Shown: positions 54,453-64,000, counted from the stretch's first letter. The stretch: 64,000 nucleotides of DNA from Falsihalocynthiibacter arcticus (GCF_000812665.2 NZ_CP014327.1:558001-622000); one strand, 5' to 3'. Numbers and translations are program-made. Notes: generated by a model from the sequence alone, not told the origin.

Positions 54453-55472
54453 TTAGTTACAGGCTGCGAGTTCAGAACCGGCGCAGAGGGCTTCTTTAGA
54501 AATCCAACCAGCGTCCAAAACGACACTGATGTTGTCAGCAGTCACAGGCACTGGTGAAAGGAATTTTGCTTTCAGTGTCGTACCTGACGGCGAAGTCCAA
54601 TCAGCGGAACCATCGATCATCGCCATATTGTCTTCGGCAAGAGCAACAGCGATTTCAGCTGCAGCTTTACCAAGTTCACGTGCATCTTTCCAAACGGAAA
54701 CTGTTTGAGTGCCCATCGCAACGCGGTTCAGAGCAGCGTGGTCACCGTCTTGGCCGGACACGGGAATACCTTGCATACCCTGCGCAGTCAAAGCAGCAAC
54801 AACACCGCCAGCGGTACCGTCGTTAGAAGCAATAACAGCGTCAACTTTGTTGTCGTTTGCTGTTAGGATTTGCTCCATGTTGCGTTGTGCGTTCGCAGGA
54901 ACCCAGCCATCAGTGTAAGCTTCACCAACGATTGTGATGTCGCCAGCGTCAACTGCTGCTTGGATGATCTCTTGCTGGCCGCCACGAAGGAAGTCTGCGT
55001 TCGGATCAGTTGGCGAACCTTTGATCATAACGTAGTTGCCTTTTGGCATAGCTTCGAGAACCGCGCGCGCTTGCATGCGACCAACTTCAACGTTATCGAA
55101 TGTAAGATAGAAAGCACGGTCGTCTTCGATCAGACGGTCATAAGCTACAACAGGGATACCCTCGTCGGAAGCTGCTTGAACTGCTGGGCCAACCGCTGAA
55201 GCGTCTTGAGCCAAGATGATCAACGCGTTTGCGCCTTGAGCGATCAAGTTTTCAATGTCCGAAAGCTGTTTTCCAGAAGAAGCTTGTGCGTCTGCGGAGA
55301 TATAAGTCGCGCCAGCAGCTTCAAGAGCAGCTTTAATCGCAGCTTCGTCAGTTTTCCAACGTTCTTCTTGGAAATTAGACCAGCTCACACCAACAACAAC
55401 GCCATCGGCCAGTGCTGTGGTGCCCATTGCTACAACCATAGCTGCAGCGGCAAATCCAGTAAGTTTTTTCAT
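54453..55472 (-). CDS. xylF: D-xylose-binding periplasmic protein XylF
   Basis: 339-residue binding protein from the ATG at 55472, which follows GGGAGGATCTA; the open frame to 55511 lacks a signal peptide. Signal peptide [20 protein letters not shown] then [42 protein letters not shown] and [19 protein letters not shown] contain the xylose-binding residues typical of XylF. First gene of the operon, divergent from the ROK regulator gene. Confidence 0.9.
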   Translation of the reverse strand: MKKLTGFAAAAMVVAMGTTALADGVVVGVSWSNFQEERWKTDEAAIKAALEAAGATYISADAQASSGKQLSDIENLIAQGANALIILAQDASAVGPAVQAASDEGIPVVAYDRLIEDDRAFYLTFDNVEVGRMQARAVLEAMPKGNYVMIKGSPTDPNADFLRGGQQEIIQAAVDAGDITIVGEAYTDGWVPANAQRNMEQILTANDNKVDAVIASNDGTAGGVVAALTAQGMQGIPVSGQDGDHAALNRVAMGTQTVSVWKDARELGKAAAEIAVALAEDNMAMIDGSADWTSPSGTTLKAKFLSPVPVTADNISVVLDAGWISKEALCAGSELAACN

Positions 55473-55530
55473 TAGATCCTCCCAAAAGATTTTTTTGTCC
55501 CCGCAAATCACTAGAATCGCGGTGATCGTT

Positions 55531-55546
55531 ATAGTGTTAGCACTAT
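55531..55546. promoter_or_regulatory. Candidate operator in the xylF / ROK divergent region
   Basis: ATAGTG-TTAG-CACTAT, six-base perfect arms, about 60 bases upstream of the xylF start in the 223-base divergent region. A likely site for the adjacent ROK regulator, by position and symmetry only. Confidence 0.45.
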
Positions 55547-55695
55547 TAAATTCAGAGGTCTAATTAAATACGCGACTTTCGAATAATTCTGGTTCATACT
55601 GCGGGCTGCACCGTTAAATTATCGGTGCTATATATCGCAGACTGCGGGAGCATTGCGCCCTCGAAATCTACATATTAACTGGGAGGGGCGAGTTC

Positions 55696-56928
55696 TTGGC
55701 AAAATCGGACAAAACTTCATCGGCAACAGACCAAAGAGAATCTGGCAGGTTGCAAGTCATTTCCGCCATTCGAAAGGCCGAAGAAATTGCCCGCATTGAT
55801 ATTGCCAAAATCACTGATTTCAGTCCCGCGACGGTCACGTCAATAACGAGCGAGCTGTTAAGTGCGGGCCTTATCGAAGAAGTTGCTGTCGATGAAGCCA
55901 CGCGCGATACAAAACGGGGGCGCCCCCGGGTCGCCCTTAAAATCCGTGGCGCGGCCCATTGGGTCGCCGGCATCAAAGTCTCGAACAAAACGGCGACCGT
56001 GGCGCTCATGGATTTTGAAGGGCATACCTTTGCCGAGTTCGAGACTCCCCTGCCCAAAAGCCAGCTTTCCGGTGAGGATATGGTCGATTTTATCCTCCAT
56101 TCCTTGGAAACAGCAACATCTGAGGCAGGAATTTCGATTTCTGACCTATCTGGGCTGGGTGTCGGGGTTGCGGGTATTATTGATGCGTTGCGGGGATTTG
56201 TTTACTGGTCGCCCTCCATGACCGAGCGCAATGTGGATTTGCGAGACATGTTGGAAAACGTCATCCCCTTGCCCGTGTTTATCGACAATGATGCCAACCT
56301 CGTGGCCAAAGCTGAACAACTTTTTGGAATGGGCAAATCCCACCGCGATTTCATCGTGGTCACCATTGAACATGGGGTTGGGATGGGGATCGTTATTGAC
56401 GGCCAAATCTATCGCGGAACGCGTGGCTGCGGTGCGGAATTTGGCCACACAAAAGTGCACCTAAACGGAGCACTTTGCCGCTGTGGGCAACGCGGCTGCC
56501 TCGAAGCCTATGTGGCCGATTACGCCGTTTTGCGCGAGGCAAGCATCGTGGCATCCTCCATGGGTGACGAAACATCGGAAAAGAAACTCGAGGAGCTTTT
56601 CAATGCGGCAAAGGCCGGTGATCCCCTCGCCAAATCAATCTTCCAACGGGCGGGTACAATGTTTGCCATGGGCCTTGCAAATATCGTCAATATTTTTGAC
56701 CCCGAGCTTATTATTCTCTCTGGCGAACGGATGCAATTTGACTATCTTTATGCGGATGAAGTTCTTGAAGTGATGAAAAAATCGGTAGTCCAGATCGACG
56801 CACCACTGCCGCAAGTTAAAATCCATAAATGGGGCGATTTAATGTGGGCCAAGGGCGCTGCCGCTTATGCCATGGAAGGCGTCACGGAACATGCAATTCG
56901 GAAAATTTCGCAAGATGCACAAAGTTAA
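55696..56928 (+). CDS. ROK-family transcriptional regulator (XylR-like)
   Basis: 410-residue regulator. The N-terminal winged HTH includes IARIDIAKITDFSPATVTSI. The C-terminal sugar-kinase-like ROK domain contains GVGVAGIID, FIDNDANLVAKAEQLFG and the zinc motif GHTKVHLNGALCRCGQRGCL. Initiation appears to be TTG at 55696 behind GGGAGGGGCG. Divergent from xylFHG and near xylAB, so it is the probable xylose repressor. Its 3' end overlaps the next gene by 14 bases. Confidence 0.88.
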   Translation: MAKSDKTSSATDQRESGRLQVISAIRKAEEIARIDIAKITDFSPATVTSITSELLSAGLIEEVAVDEATRDTKRGRPRVALKIRGAAHWVAGIKVSNKTATVALMDFEGHTFAEFETPLPKSQLSGEDMVDFILHSLETATSEAGISISDLSGLGVGVAGIIDALRGFVYWSPSMTERNVDLRDMLENVIPLPVFIDNDANLVAKAEQLFGMGKSHRDFIVVTIEHGVGMGIVIDGQIYRGTRGCGAEFGHTKVHLNGALCRCGQRGCLEAYVADYAVLREASIVASSMGDETSEKKLEELFNAAKAGDPLAKSIFQRAGTMFAMGLANIVNIFDPELIILSGERMQFDYLYADEVLEVMKKSVVQIDAPLPQVKIHKWGDLMWAKGAAAYAMEGVTEHAIRKISQDAQS

Positions 56929-58455
56929 AATCCTCGTCGTGGTTGCTGCAAGTCTCAGCACATCCGCGTTTGCCGCTCCTGAATTTACACGCCTTCCCGC
57001 GCCGCCTCATCAGTATGTTGGTGGGTGGGAACATTATGTCGGTGGCGGCCTCGCCGCGTTCGATTGCAACGGAGACGCTTTGCCCGAGCTTTATGCCGCT
57101 GGTGGCGAAGCTCCTGCCGCCCTGCTCCTCAATACCACAGCCCATATCGGCGACACGCCGACGTTTTCCCACGCGACCCCCGACAACCTCGCACTCACGG
57201 GGTAACAGGCGCTTATCCGATTGATATCGACAGCGATGGACACATCGATTTGGCCATATTGCGTGTCGGGGAAAACCGTTTTCTGCGCGGGTTGGGCGAC
57301 TGTGCGTTTACGCCGTTCACCAGCCTTGATTACATCCCAGATACCGCTTGGACCACGGCGTTTTCGGCCACATGGGAGGGCACAAACACCCTGCCAACAA
57401 TGGCCTTTGGAAACTACGTCGACCGCAATGATCCCGAGGGGCCCTTCGGGACCTGCGATGAAAATACGCTTTTGCGGCCAAAGGACGGCACATACTCCAC
57501 TCCCACACAACTCGCCCCCGGTTTTTGCGCCCTTTCCATCTTGTTTTCCGATTGGTCACGCAGTGGTCAGGCTGATTTGAGAGTCTCAAACGACCGACAT
57601 TATTATGTCAAAGGTGGCTCTGAGCAAATGTGGGAAATGGCCCCCGAACCACGGCTTTATACTCAAGCGGACGGCTGGAAAGACTACATGATTTGGGGCA
57701 TGGGAATCGCAAGCCGCGACCTGACTGGCGACGGGTATTCCGAGGTCTACCTCACCTCCATGGGCGACCAAAAACTACAAAGCCCCACAGGCGACGGCAC
57801 CCCAAATTTCATAGACTACACCTATGAGCGCGGAACCACCGCCCATCGTCCCTTCACGGGTGAAGATGGCCGCCCCAGCACAGGGTGGCACGTCGCCTTT
57901 GGCGATATCGAAAACAACGGACGTGACGACATTTTTATCGCCAAAGGCAATGTTGAACGCATGGCTGGCGCGGCCATGGAAGACCCGAACAACCTCTTGA
58001 TGCAAGATGAAAACGGCAATTTCTCGGAGCAAGGCGACGTTGCAGGCATCGCAAGCCTCGTGCGCAGTCGCGGCGCGGCGCTGGTCGATTTCAATGGCGA
58101 CGGTCTGCTTGATCTGGCGGTCAATAACCGCAAGGCCGACATTGAGTTGTATCAGAATACATCTACGGACACCGGAAATTGGGTGAGCCTAAAAGTTCAA
58201 CAAGCTGGCGTTAATCGGGATGCCATCGGCGCTTTTGTCGAGGTCAAAACGGATACAGGCGTTCAAACGCGTGAAATCACCATCGGTGGCGGACATGCTG
58301 GTGGCGAATTGGGACCGTTGCATTTTGGGCTTGGGATGGCCAAAACTGCAACCGTTCGTGTTATTTGGCCAGACAACACAACATCCGAGTGGTACGATTT
58401 CACACCGAACCAGCCCTTTGTTTTTCAGCGCGATGAGGGTCTTAAACCGCTTTAA
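56915..58455 (+). pseudogene. CRTAC1/UnbV FG-GAP repeat protein, frameshifted
   Basis: Secreted beta-propeller-type protein. Signal peptide MHKVKILVVVAASLSTSAFA, then repeated Ca-binding Dx(D/N)xDG elements (AFDCNGDALPELY, IDIDSDGHIDLAI, SRDLTGDGYSEVYL, DFNGDGLLDLAVNNR). A C-terminal ASPIC/UnbV domain ends near RVIWPDNTTSEW. The frame breaks at the four-G run 57199-57202: one extra G would join NLALTG to VTGAYPIDIDSDG without a gap. As written the first part stops at 57205. It could be a real mutation or a sequencing error; the rest is intact. It faces the di-heme peroxidase gene, overlapping by four bases. Confidence 0.82.
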
Positions 58456-59762
58456 TCAAGCGGCAATCCACTGGGAACACGCTGGGGAATCCCCAAACGC
58501 CCTTGTCCCATTTTTGTGTCGTCGAGGGTTGCAAGAAACGCCATGAGCGCATCAACATCGCTATCGGTTAAACCGTGATTTGGAGCCAATTCGGACGCCG
58601 CAGCGATATCTGATATTTCCTTTTCGTCCGCCCGAATACCCCAGTCCTCAACTTCCGAAAACGCTGGGAGCCTTGCGAGGGCTGGGTCGTAGTTTTCCAA
58701 TGACGCGACAGGCGACAAATGGTGCTCAACGACATCGCGCAAATCCGAATAGGCCCCCGCGTGCCCGTAAGGCCCCGTGACGGAAAGATTCCGTAAACTT
58801 GGGGTGCGAAAGGCATAGGCATCTTGGGATTTCCCCGTCACCCCCATGCGCCCCGTATCCCTTACATGGTTCTCAAATGGTGCGGCTTTTCCGGGTCCGA
58901 GTTGCGGCATGGCAATGGCATGAAACGCGTGATCTGTTTGGAACTGGCCACTGTGGCACGTGCCGCATTGCGCCTCCCCATAAAAAAGCTCCATCCCCAA
59001 AAGGGCCGCGCCCTCTAGCACCCCTTCACCGCGCAAATGACGATCAAAAAGACTGTCATCGGCGCGCCATTCAAAGGCAATAAAATCGGCAATCACATTC
59101 GCAATGTGTTGGAACGTGATGGGCGTCTCGCTACCGATTTGGGCGTCAAACATTGCGCGATATTCGGGGATATTCTCAACCCGCGCAGCGATGATATCCC
59201 ACGCACCACCTTCTTGGCTGCTTTGGCCCATACGGACCGCTTTTGAAACGTCATTTTCCGAATAGTGACCCGCCATTTCGTCGGCAGATAGGACGGGAAA
59301 CATCGCCTGCGCCGCGAGGGGCGACTTAAATCCCGTAACCATTTCCACACCGAGGGGCGTGCGCATGGCGCTTGGCTTATCCGGACTCGCCTCAATCCGC
59401 CCGTCATGGAACATGACCGAAAATTCGGTGGCACCGAGATTCCACAGCGCCGGAGCATTGCGCGGAATGCGCGCTTCAGGTGGGTTTTTCGGATCATGGA
59501 TGCGCTTCATTCCAAGCCCAATGCCGCCTTCGCCGATCCCCAGAGAAACCCCATCCGACGTTCCCAAACTTGGGTGATGGCACGTCGCGCAGGCGATATT
59601 TTTGTTTCCGCTCAGGATCGGATCATAAAATAGGAACTGGCCAAGTTGCACATTTGCGGCCTCAAGATCAGGAAAAACCGCGTTGGCTGTTGGCAGTGTT
59701 GACGCCACATCGGCGAGTGCTGTTGTTCCCAAAAATGCGAAAACAAAACATATGGGTTTCAT
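58452..59762 (-). CDS. Di-heme cytochrome c peroxidase (MauG/CcpA type)
   Basis: 436-residue periplasmic protein. Signal peptide MKPICFVFAFLGTTALA, first haem site CATCHHPSLG (about residues 58-67), second haem site CGTCHSGQF (about residue 235), and a C-terminal region with LRNLSVTGPYGHAGAYSDLR. Such enzymes reduce H2O2 with cytochrome c electrons or modify partner proteins. It is the last gene of the xylB-xylA-galM operon, overlapping galM by four bases (ATGA). That is an unexpected partner for sugar catabolism. Confidence 0.9.
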   Translation of the reverse strand: MKPICFVFAFLGTTALADVASTLPTANAVFPDLEAANVQLGQFLFYDPILSGNKNIACATCHHPSLGTSDGVSLGIGEGGIGLGMKRIHDPKNPPEARIPRNAPALWNLGATEFSVMFHDGRIEASPDKPSAMRTPLGVEMVTGFKSPLAAQAMFPVLSADEMAGHYSENDVSKAVRMGQSSQEGGAWDIIAARVENIPEYRAMFDAQIGSETPITFQHIANVIADFIAFEWRADDSLFDRHLRGEGVLEGAALLGMELFYGEAQCGTCHSGQFQTDHAFHAIAMPQLGPGKAAPFENHVRDTGRMGVTGKSQDAYAFRTPSLRNLSVTGPYGHAGAYSDLRDVVEHHLSPVASLENYDPALARLPAFSEVEDWGIRADEKEISDIAAASELAPNHGLTDSDVDALMAFLATLDDTKMGQGRLGIPQRVPSGLPLD

Positions 59763-60759
59763 ATGGGTTTCCTATGGATATCAACCACCAGTTTTTGGAA
59801 ATAGGGACTGTCGGGCGTTGCAATCGGCTGATCGAAACCCATCTGATTAACGGCGTTCGGAAAATGCTGCGCCTCAAGACAAACGCCCGAATACGAGCCT
59901 ATTTTTTGGCCGTTTTGCCCAGTCATTTCGTTGACGTAGTGACCCGTATAAAGCTGCAATCCCGGCTCTTGAGTCGTCAATTCAAGGCGAAGGCCATTAG
60001 GAGCCACAAGTGTCACCGAGGGGTTTTCATCCCCCAGAACCAGGTTGATATCCATCCCTTGCTTTGCTGAATCCACTGAAGAAATCAAACCGCCCGCCTG
60101 AAAATCATAGCGGGTATCCGTGACGGGCAGCACCTCCCCAGTAGGGATATTCTCTGAATCCGTAGGTGTATATTTTGCCGCATCAACCGTGAGGTGGTGG
60201 CCCCGAATATCGCCCTGCCCCATCAAATTATAGTAGCTGTGCTGTGCGAGGTTAATCGGTGTCGGGCGGTCTGGCGTTCCCGTCATCTCATAAGTCAAAG
60301 CCGAGCCTTGCAGCGAAATCGCATAGGTAAAATCCACCGCCGCAGGAAAGCCTTCTTCCCCGTCTGGCGAGTGATAGGTAAACAATACACGGTTCTGGAC
60401 GGTATCAATTTCTGCCGTGAACAGACGTTTCGCGAGGCCAACATGCCCCCCGTGCAGCATATTCTGCCCCTCGTTCTGGCTGCATTGAAAGGCCTTGCCT
60501 TGCAACTCAAAACGCCCCCCGCAACCCGATTTGCAACACGTCCCGCGATGGCCCCGAAGTAATAGGGGTTTTGCAAATAGGTCGCGGGGTTTTCATGCCC
60601 CAAAACGACAGGAATGTCTTGGCCTAAGTGGGACACGCGCCAATCGCGTGTAACGGCACCCACCGTCAGGAATTTTACCTCAGAGGCACCATCAACAAGG
60701 GTGATTTCATCGATGCCCACGCCATTCTCTGCGCGGGCAACTGTTTTACGTGTAATCAT
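59759..60759 (-). pseudogene. galM: Aldose 1-epimerase (galM), frameshifted
   Basis: Mutarotase for aldoses, here placed with xylose genes. The first part (from 60759, CGGAGG before the ATG) runs to FGAIAGRVANRVAGG. There the six-C run at 60515-60520 (+ strand) breaks the frame: seven would give RFELQGKAFQCSQNEGQN, which opens the second frame. The remainder contains LHGG, INLAQHSYYNLMG with the catalytic His and GVCLEAQHFPNAVN with the catalytic Glu, through to the normal end. Apart from the one missing base the gene is complete (about 330 residues). Confidence 0.87.
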
Positions 60760-60794
60760 AGGGCCTCCGAAAATTCATCGCCCCATGCTGCCCT

Positions 60795-62105
60795 TTAAAC
60801 AAAGCGGTTTACAACGTTTTCGAGGTATTCTTGTTTGCCGGATTTTGCCTTTGGGTTCACATCCGCCGCTTCGACATATTTTTGAATGTCTTCGAGGGAG
60901 TATTCGCCCTTGAGCATTTTCTGGGCTTCTTCGCCTTCCCAACCTGCATAACGGTCAGCGAGCTCTTTATCCAAAGTACCATCCTCAATAATCGCCGCTG
61001 CAGCTTTAAGGCCCCGAGCACAGATATCCATACCGCCGATGTGACCATGCAGAAGGTCCGCAGCATCAATGGATTGACGACGCACTTTGGCGTCAAAGTT
61101 CGTGCCGCCCGTTTTCAGGCCACCATCTTTGAGGATGTGGTAATACGCCAGCGCAACTTCTGGAACGTTATTTGGGAACTGATCTGTGTCCCAGCCAGAT
61201 TGGTAATCGTTGCGGTTCATGTCGATGGACCCAAGGATACCAAGCGAGGTCGCCGTTGCGATTTCATGCTCAAAGCTGTGGCCAGCGAGGATCGCATGGC
61301 CCTGCTCAAGATTTAGCTTCACTTCGTTTTCAAGACCGTGGCGCTTGAGAAAACCGTAAACCGTCGCCGCGTCGTAATCGTATTGATGCTTGGAAGGCTC
61401 TTGTGGTTTTGGTTCCACGAGGATTGCGCCTTTGAAGCCAATCTTGTGCTTATACTCGACAACCATGTTGAGCATCCGGCCCATTTGCGCATCTTCTTTG
61501 CCCAGGTCCGTATTCAAAAGCGTTTCATAGCCTTCACGACCGCCCCAAAGAACATAGTTCTCGCCACCAAGACGCATTGTGGCGTCCATACAGGTTTTGA
61601 TCGTAGCCGCAGAAAAGGCAAACACATCAGGATCAGGGTTGGTCGAGGCACCAGACATAAAGCGCGCTTGGCTAAACAAGTTCGCGGTCCCCCAAAGGAG
61701 CTTCACGCCAGTCTCGGCTTGTTTTTGCTCAAAAATATCAACGATTGCGTTTAAGTTCGCCGTGTTTTCGGCAAAGTTTGCGCCTTCTGGACGCACATCC
61801 GCATCGTGGAAACAATAGTAGGGGGTGCCAAGAGCTGTGAATAATTCAAACGCAATGTCGGCCTTTTTCTTCGCAAGGTCCATGTTGTCTTGCGGATACC
61901 AAGGGCGGTCGAATGTGCGGCCACCAAAGGGGTCGCCACCTTCCCAAGCAAACGAGTGCCAATAGGCCGTCGCAAAGCGTAGGTGCTCTTCCATACGTTT
62001 GCCCAAAAGGATCTCATCTGGGTTGTAATGACGGAAGGCAAACGGGTTTGTGCTGTCGGGGCCTTCGTATTTAATTTTATCTACGGGGAAAAAACCTGTG
62101 CTCAT
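60795..62105 (-). CDS. xylA: Xylose isomerase
   Basis: Converts D-xylose to D-xylulose, a class II enzyme of 436 residues. The catalytic His is in [61 protein letters not shown] and [10 protein letters not shown] carry the two-metal ligands (Glu, His, Asp) in family positions. It overlaps xylB upstream by four bases and lies 35 bases before galM. Confidence 0.97.
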   Translation of the reverse strand: MSTGFFPVDKIKYEGPDSTNPFAFRHYNPDEILLGKRMEEHLRFATAYWHSFAWEGGDPFGGRTFDRPWYPQDNMDLAKKKADIAFELFTALGTPYYCFHDADVRPEGANFAENTANLNAIVDIFEQKQAETGVKLLWGTANLFSQARFMSGASTNPDPDVFAFSAATIKTCMDATMRLGGENYVLWGGREGYETLLNTDLGKEDAQMGRMLNMVVEYKHKIGFKGAILVEPKPQEPSKHQYDYDAATVYGFLKRHGLENEVKLNLEQGHAILAGHSFEHEIATATSLGILGSIDMNRNDYQSGWDTDQFPNNVPEVALAYYHILKDGGLKTGGTNFDAKVRRQSIDAADLLHGHIGGMDICARGLKAAAAIIEDGTLDKELADRYAGWEGEEAQKMLKGEYSLEDIQKYVEAADVNPKAKSGKQEYLENVVNRFV

Positions 62106-63556
62106 TTTTTAATCGCCTTTATAGCTGGATAGAGTGCGCGATATTCTTCGTAGGCCTCTGAATAGGCGTCGGAAAATTCACTGCGCGGGGATACGGTTTT
62201 GGCCACTTTAGGGCCGGTCATTACATCTTTGGGATCAGCGCCAGTGACGCCGACAATCGCGAGACGGGCCGCGCCAAGTGCGGCACCAAAATCGCCTGCT
62301 TCGGGAAGGTCGATAGGCATATCAAGCAGGGTTGCCAACATCTCGACCCAATATTCCGACGCCGCGCCACCACCAATCGCCAGCACCCGTTTCAAGTCGG
62401 TGCCCGTTGATTTCAACGCTTCAAGGTTGTCGCGAAGGGCAAATCCAACGCCCTCCATAACCGCCTGCGTGAGTTCCGCGTGGCCGGTACCAACATCCAT
62501 CCCAATAAGGGACGCGCGGATTCTGCTGTCGTTATGGGGTGTGCGTTCGCCAGAAAGATACGGCAAGAACCGTATGTCGCTCGGGCCGGAGATTGTGGGT
62601 CCCAAAAGGCCAGACAATTCCGCGGGCGTTGGACCAAGGTTTTTGGACAACCAGTTCATGCAATCCGTAGCTGCGAGGATGACCCCCATTTGGTACCAAG
62701 TATTTGGAATAGCGTGGCAAAATGTATGCACGGCGCTTTCGGGTTTCGGGGAAAAGCATTCCTTCGCGGCAAGAATAACGCCAGAGGTTCCCAGCGAAAC
62801 AAAGCCGTCGCCTTCGGAAAAGCACCCAACACCACAGGCCGCCACAGCATTGTCACCGCCGCCGCCAACAACCGTTACAGGGCCTTCTATGCCCCAATCG
62901 CTTGCGAGAGAAGAACGCAACATACCTGCAGCTTCACTTCCTTCCACAAGGTCGGGCATCTGGTCCCGCCGCATGCCGGATTTTTCAAGAAGTTCCGCCG
63001 ACCATGCGCGTTTTCCAACGTCCAGCCAACTTGTACCCGCAGCGTCCGACATATCGCCGAAATATTCGCCCGTGAGCCAATAGCGCAGATAGTCCTTCGG
63101 AAGGAGTACCTTGTGAATTTGGGCGAAAATCTCGGGCTCGTGCTTTGCAACCCACGCCACTTTTGGCGCCGTAAAGCCAGGGAACACAATATTCCCCGAA
63201 AGTGCACGGAACCCATCGGTTCCGTCCATTTTGGCGGCCTCTTGAGCACTTCGCGTGTCATTCCACAGCATGCAGGGGCGCAAAACGTCGCCGTTTTTGT
63301 CCACCAGTGTCGCGCCATGCATGTGGCCCGAAATTCCAATGCCTCTAATTGCTGTGACAGCCGCCGGATTTGCCGCACGCAATGCATTGAGCGTTTTCTG
63401 ACAGGCCGCAATCCAAGCCGCAGGGTCCTGTTCGCTCCACCCAGAATGTGGATGCGACACCTCATAGTGCGCCTCCTCTGAGCCGAGGATTTCCCCACCC
63501 TCGGAAACCAAAATCGTCCGAAGCCCGGACGTGCCGAGGTCAAACCCAAGATACAT
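62102..63556 (-). CDS. xylB: Xylulokinase
   Basis: Phosphorylates D-xylulose to the 5-phosphate for the pentose phosphate pathway. 484 residues of the FGGY family: [17 protein letters not shown] (phosphate 1 motif), [15 protein letters not shown], the catalytic Asp region [27 protein letters not shown] and the C-terminal [16 protein letters not shown]. The ATG at 63556 follows GGGAGGAA; the open frame to 63583 is rejected. First gene of xylB-xylA-galM-peroxidase. Confidence 0.96.
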   Translation of the reverse strand: MYLGFDLGTSGLRTILVSEGGEILGSEEAHYEVSHPHSGWSEQDPAAWIAACQKTLNALRAANPAAVTAIRGIGISGHMHGATLVDKNGDVLRPCMLWNDTRSAQEAAKMDGTDGFRALSGNIVFPGFTAPKVAWVAKHEPEIFAQIHKVLLPKDYLRYWLTGEYFGDMSDAAGTSWLDVGKRAWSAELLEKSGMRRDQMPDLVEGSEAAGMLRSSLASDWGIEGPVTVVGGGGDNAVAACGVGCFSEGDGFVSLGTSGVILAAKECFSPKPESAVHTFCHAIPNTWYQMGVILAATDCMNWLSKNLGPTPAELSGLLGPTISGPSDIRFLPYLSGERTPHNDSRIRASLIGMDVGTGHAELTQAVMEGVGFALRDNLEALKSTGTDLKRVLAIGGGAASEYWVEMLATLLDMPIDLPEAGDFGAALGAARLAIVGVTGADPKDVMTGPKVAKTVSPRSEFSDAYSEAYEEYRALYPAIKAIKK

Positions 63557-63597
63557 GACATTCCTCCCACAAGCGCGACCCAACCGAGTCGGCCCTT

Positions 63598-63616
63598 TAT
63601 TTTAATGATTAAAATA
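63598..63616. promoter_or_regulatory. 19-bp palindrome upstream of xylB
   Basis: TATTTTAATGATTAAAATA is a perfect dyad around G63607, 42 bases before the xylB start, in an AT-rich promoter region. A candidate operator for the ROK regulator or another xylose-responsive factor. Confidence 0.5.
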
Positions 63617-63686
63617 TATTCACATCTAGACGGGCTTTGTCAACGGGCAGCACGCTTTCCAAGGGCAAAATTTGAGTAGAAAAAAC

Positions 63687-63723
63687 AATAAAGGGCCCGC
63701 TGTTTTCCAGCGGGCCCTTTATT
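63687..63723 (-). terminator. Strong terminator of the upstream ATPase gene
   Basis: Perfect 16-base stem AATAAAGGGCCCGCTG / CAGCGGGCCCTTTATT with a five-base loop and a T-rich minus-strand tail, 19 bases past the stop of the ATPase gene ending at 63743. It isolates the xyl operon from that transcript. Confidence 0.92.
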
Positions 63724-63742
63724 CACTTAGCTTTTGTTACAG

Positions 63743-64000
63743 TTAACGAAAGCGCAATTCCGTTTGCGCATCAAAGAACATTGCGCTCGTTTCATCAATT
63801 TTCAAACCCACGGTCGCGCCAGAACGAGCGGGCTCCTCCTCGTGAGATTCGACAATGAGGCGACTACCATCCTTGGCCGTAAGGTACACATACGACACGC
63901 CGCCCAGGGATTCGGTAATATCTACGGTGTGTGTGTCCCCTGCAGGATCGACCACAATATGGTTGGGACGCACGCCGACAATCACTGCAGCTTCGGCCGC
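63743..64000 (-). CDS. ABC transporter ATPase, CUT1 type, C-terminal part
   Basis: C-terminal 85 residues of an MsmK/UgpC-like sugar ATPase whose gene continues beyond the window. IVGVRPNHIVVDPAGDTHTV, then GGVSYVYLTAKDGSRLIVES, is the TOBE-domain regulatory part (compare GIRPEHI in the ATPase at 45.8 kb), and MFFDAQTELRF is the usual end. The frame is open to base 64000, so the apparent GTG start at 63985 is internal. The Walker motifs lie outside the window. Confidence 0.8.
   Translation of the reverse strand, partial: AAEAAVIVGVRPNHIVVDPAGDTHTVDITESLGGVSYVYLTAKDGSRLIVESHEEEPARSGATVGLKIDETSAMFFDAQTELRFR

Noticed and set aside
62480-63481. Long + strand open frame (333 codons) opposite xylB
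   Set aside because: Antisense shadow of a well-supported xylulokinase gene; composition is Arg/Pro/Cys-rich and without any recognisable motif.

Overview
The window looks like a chromosomal segment of an alphaproteobacterium of the Rhodobacteraceae (Roseobacter group), with moderate G+C by eye. The evidence is gene content and order: cmk-rpsA-ihfB-lapA-trpF-trpB, phoH-ybeY-corC-lnt-metK-trmB next to miaB, irr divergent from fabA-fabB-fabI, hemP, a SAM/SAH-type riboswitch in front of metK, and xylose genes with a ROK regulator. No tRNA, rRNA or CRISPR array was seen.

Region 1 (1-13.3 kb) is housekeeping: truA-pth on +, then on the minus strand a tryptophan/translation block (trpB, trpF, lapA-like, ihfB, rpsA, cmk) and a second block (trmB, metK, lnt, corC-like, ybeY, phoH). 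Region 2 (13.3-16.7 kb) is a decayed island between phoH and miaB. An OmpA-family gene has been split by a truncated IS3-family element, carries a homopolymer frameshift, and abuts an IS630-family transposase pseudogene at its 5' end. A small lipoprotein with the same Cys-containing motif survives beside it. Region 3 (16.7-22.7 kb) holds miaB, a putative glycosyltransferase, irr, the fabABI unsaturated fatty acid operon and an FKBP prolyl isomerase.

Region 4 (22.8-34 kb) is metabolic: a four-gene + cluster (haloacid dehalogenase, two alpha/beta hydrolases, threonine dehydratase-like), a polyamine-type ABC transporter, a GNAT-like protein, PAP2 phosphatase, FucU mutarotase, LysR and a small hemP gene. 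Region 5 (34-38.7 kb) is a sugar-acid module: pentonate dehydratase, FAH-family enzyme, GntR and KDG kinase.

Region 6 (38.7-52.2 kb) is a LacI-controlled sugar system. Four near-identical operators (TGTAATCGATTACA type) sit in front of both arms. One arm has a Gfo/Idh/MocA dehydrogenase and a TIM-barrel isomerase/epimerase. The other has a complete CUT1 ABC transporter, a second isomerase/epimerase and a second Gfo/Idh/MocA enzyme. This composition fits a 3-keto-glycoside route (oxidise, eliminate or cleave, rehydrate, reduce) for an unidentified sugar. A lactonase-like MBL enzyme, an isopropylmalate-dehydrogenase-like enzyme, a third Gfo/Idh enzyme and an ABM-fold protein follow.

Region 7 (52.2-64 kb) is D-xylose use: xylFHG transport and a divergent ROK regulator, then xylB-xylA-galM followed unexpectedly by a di-heme peroxidase, with a convergent FG-GAP/UnbV protein. 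galM and the UnbV-type gene each carry a single-base homopolymer frameshift. The window ends inside a second CUT1-type ATPase gene.

The main items for a second look are the reconstructable OmpA/IS wreck, the repeated homopolymer frameshifts, the LacI regulon with its possible 3-keto-sugar pathway, the hemP operator, and a hydrolase whose nucleophile serine is glycine.
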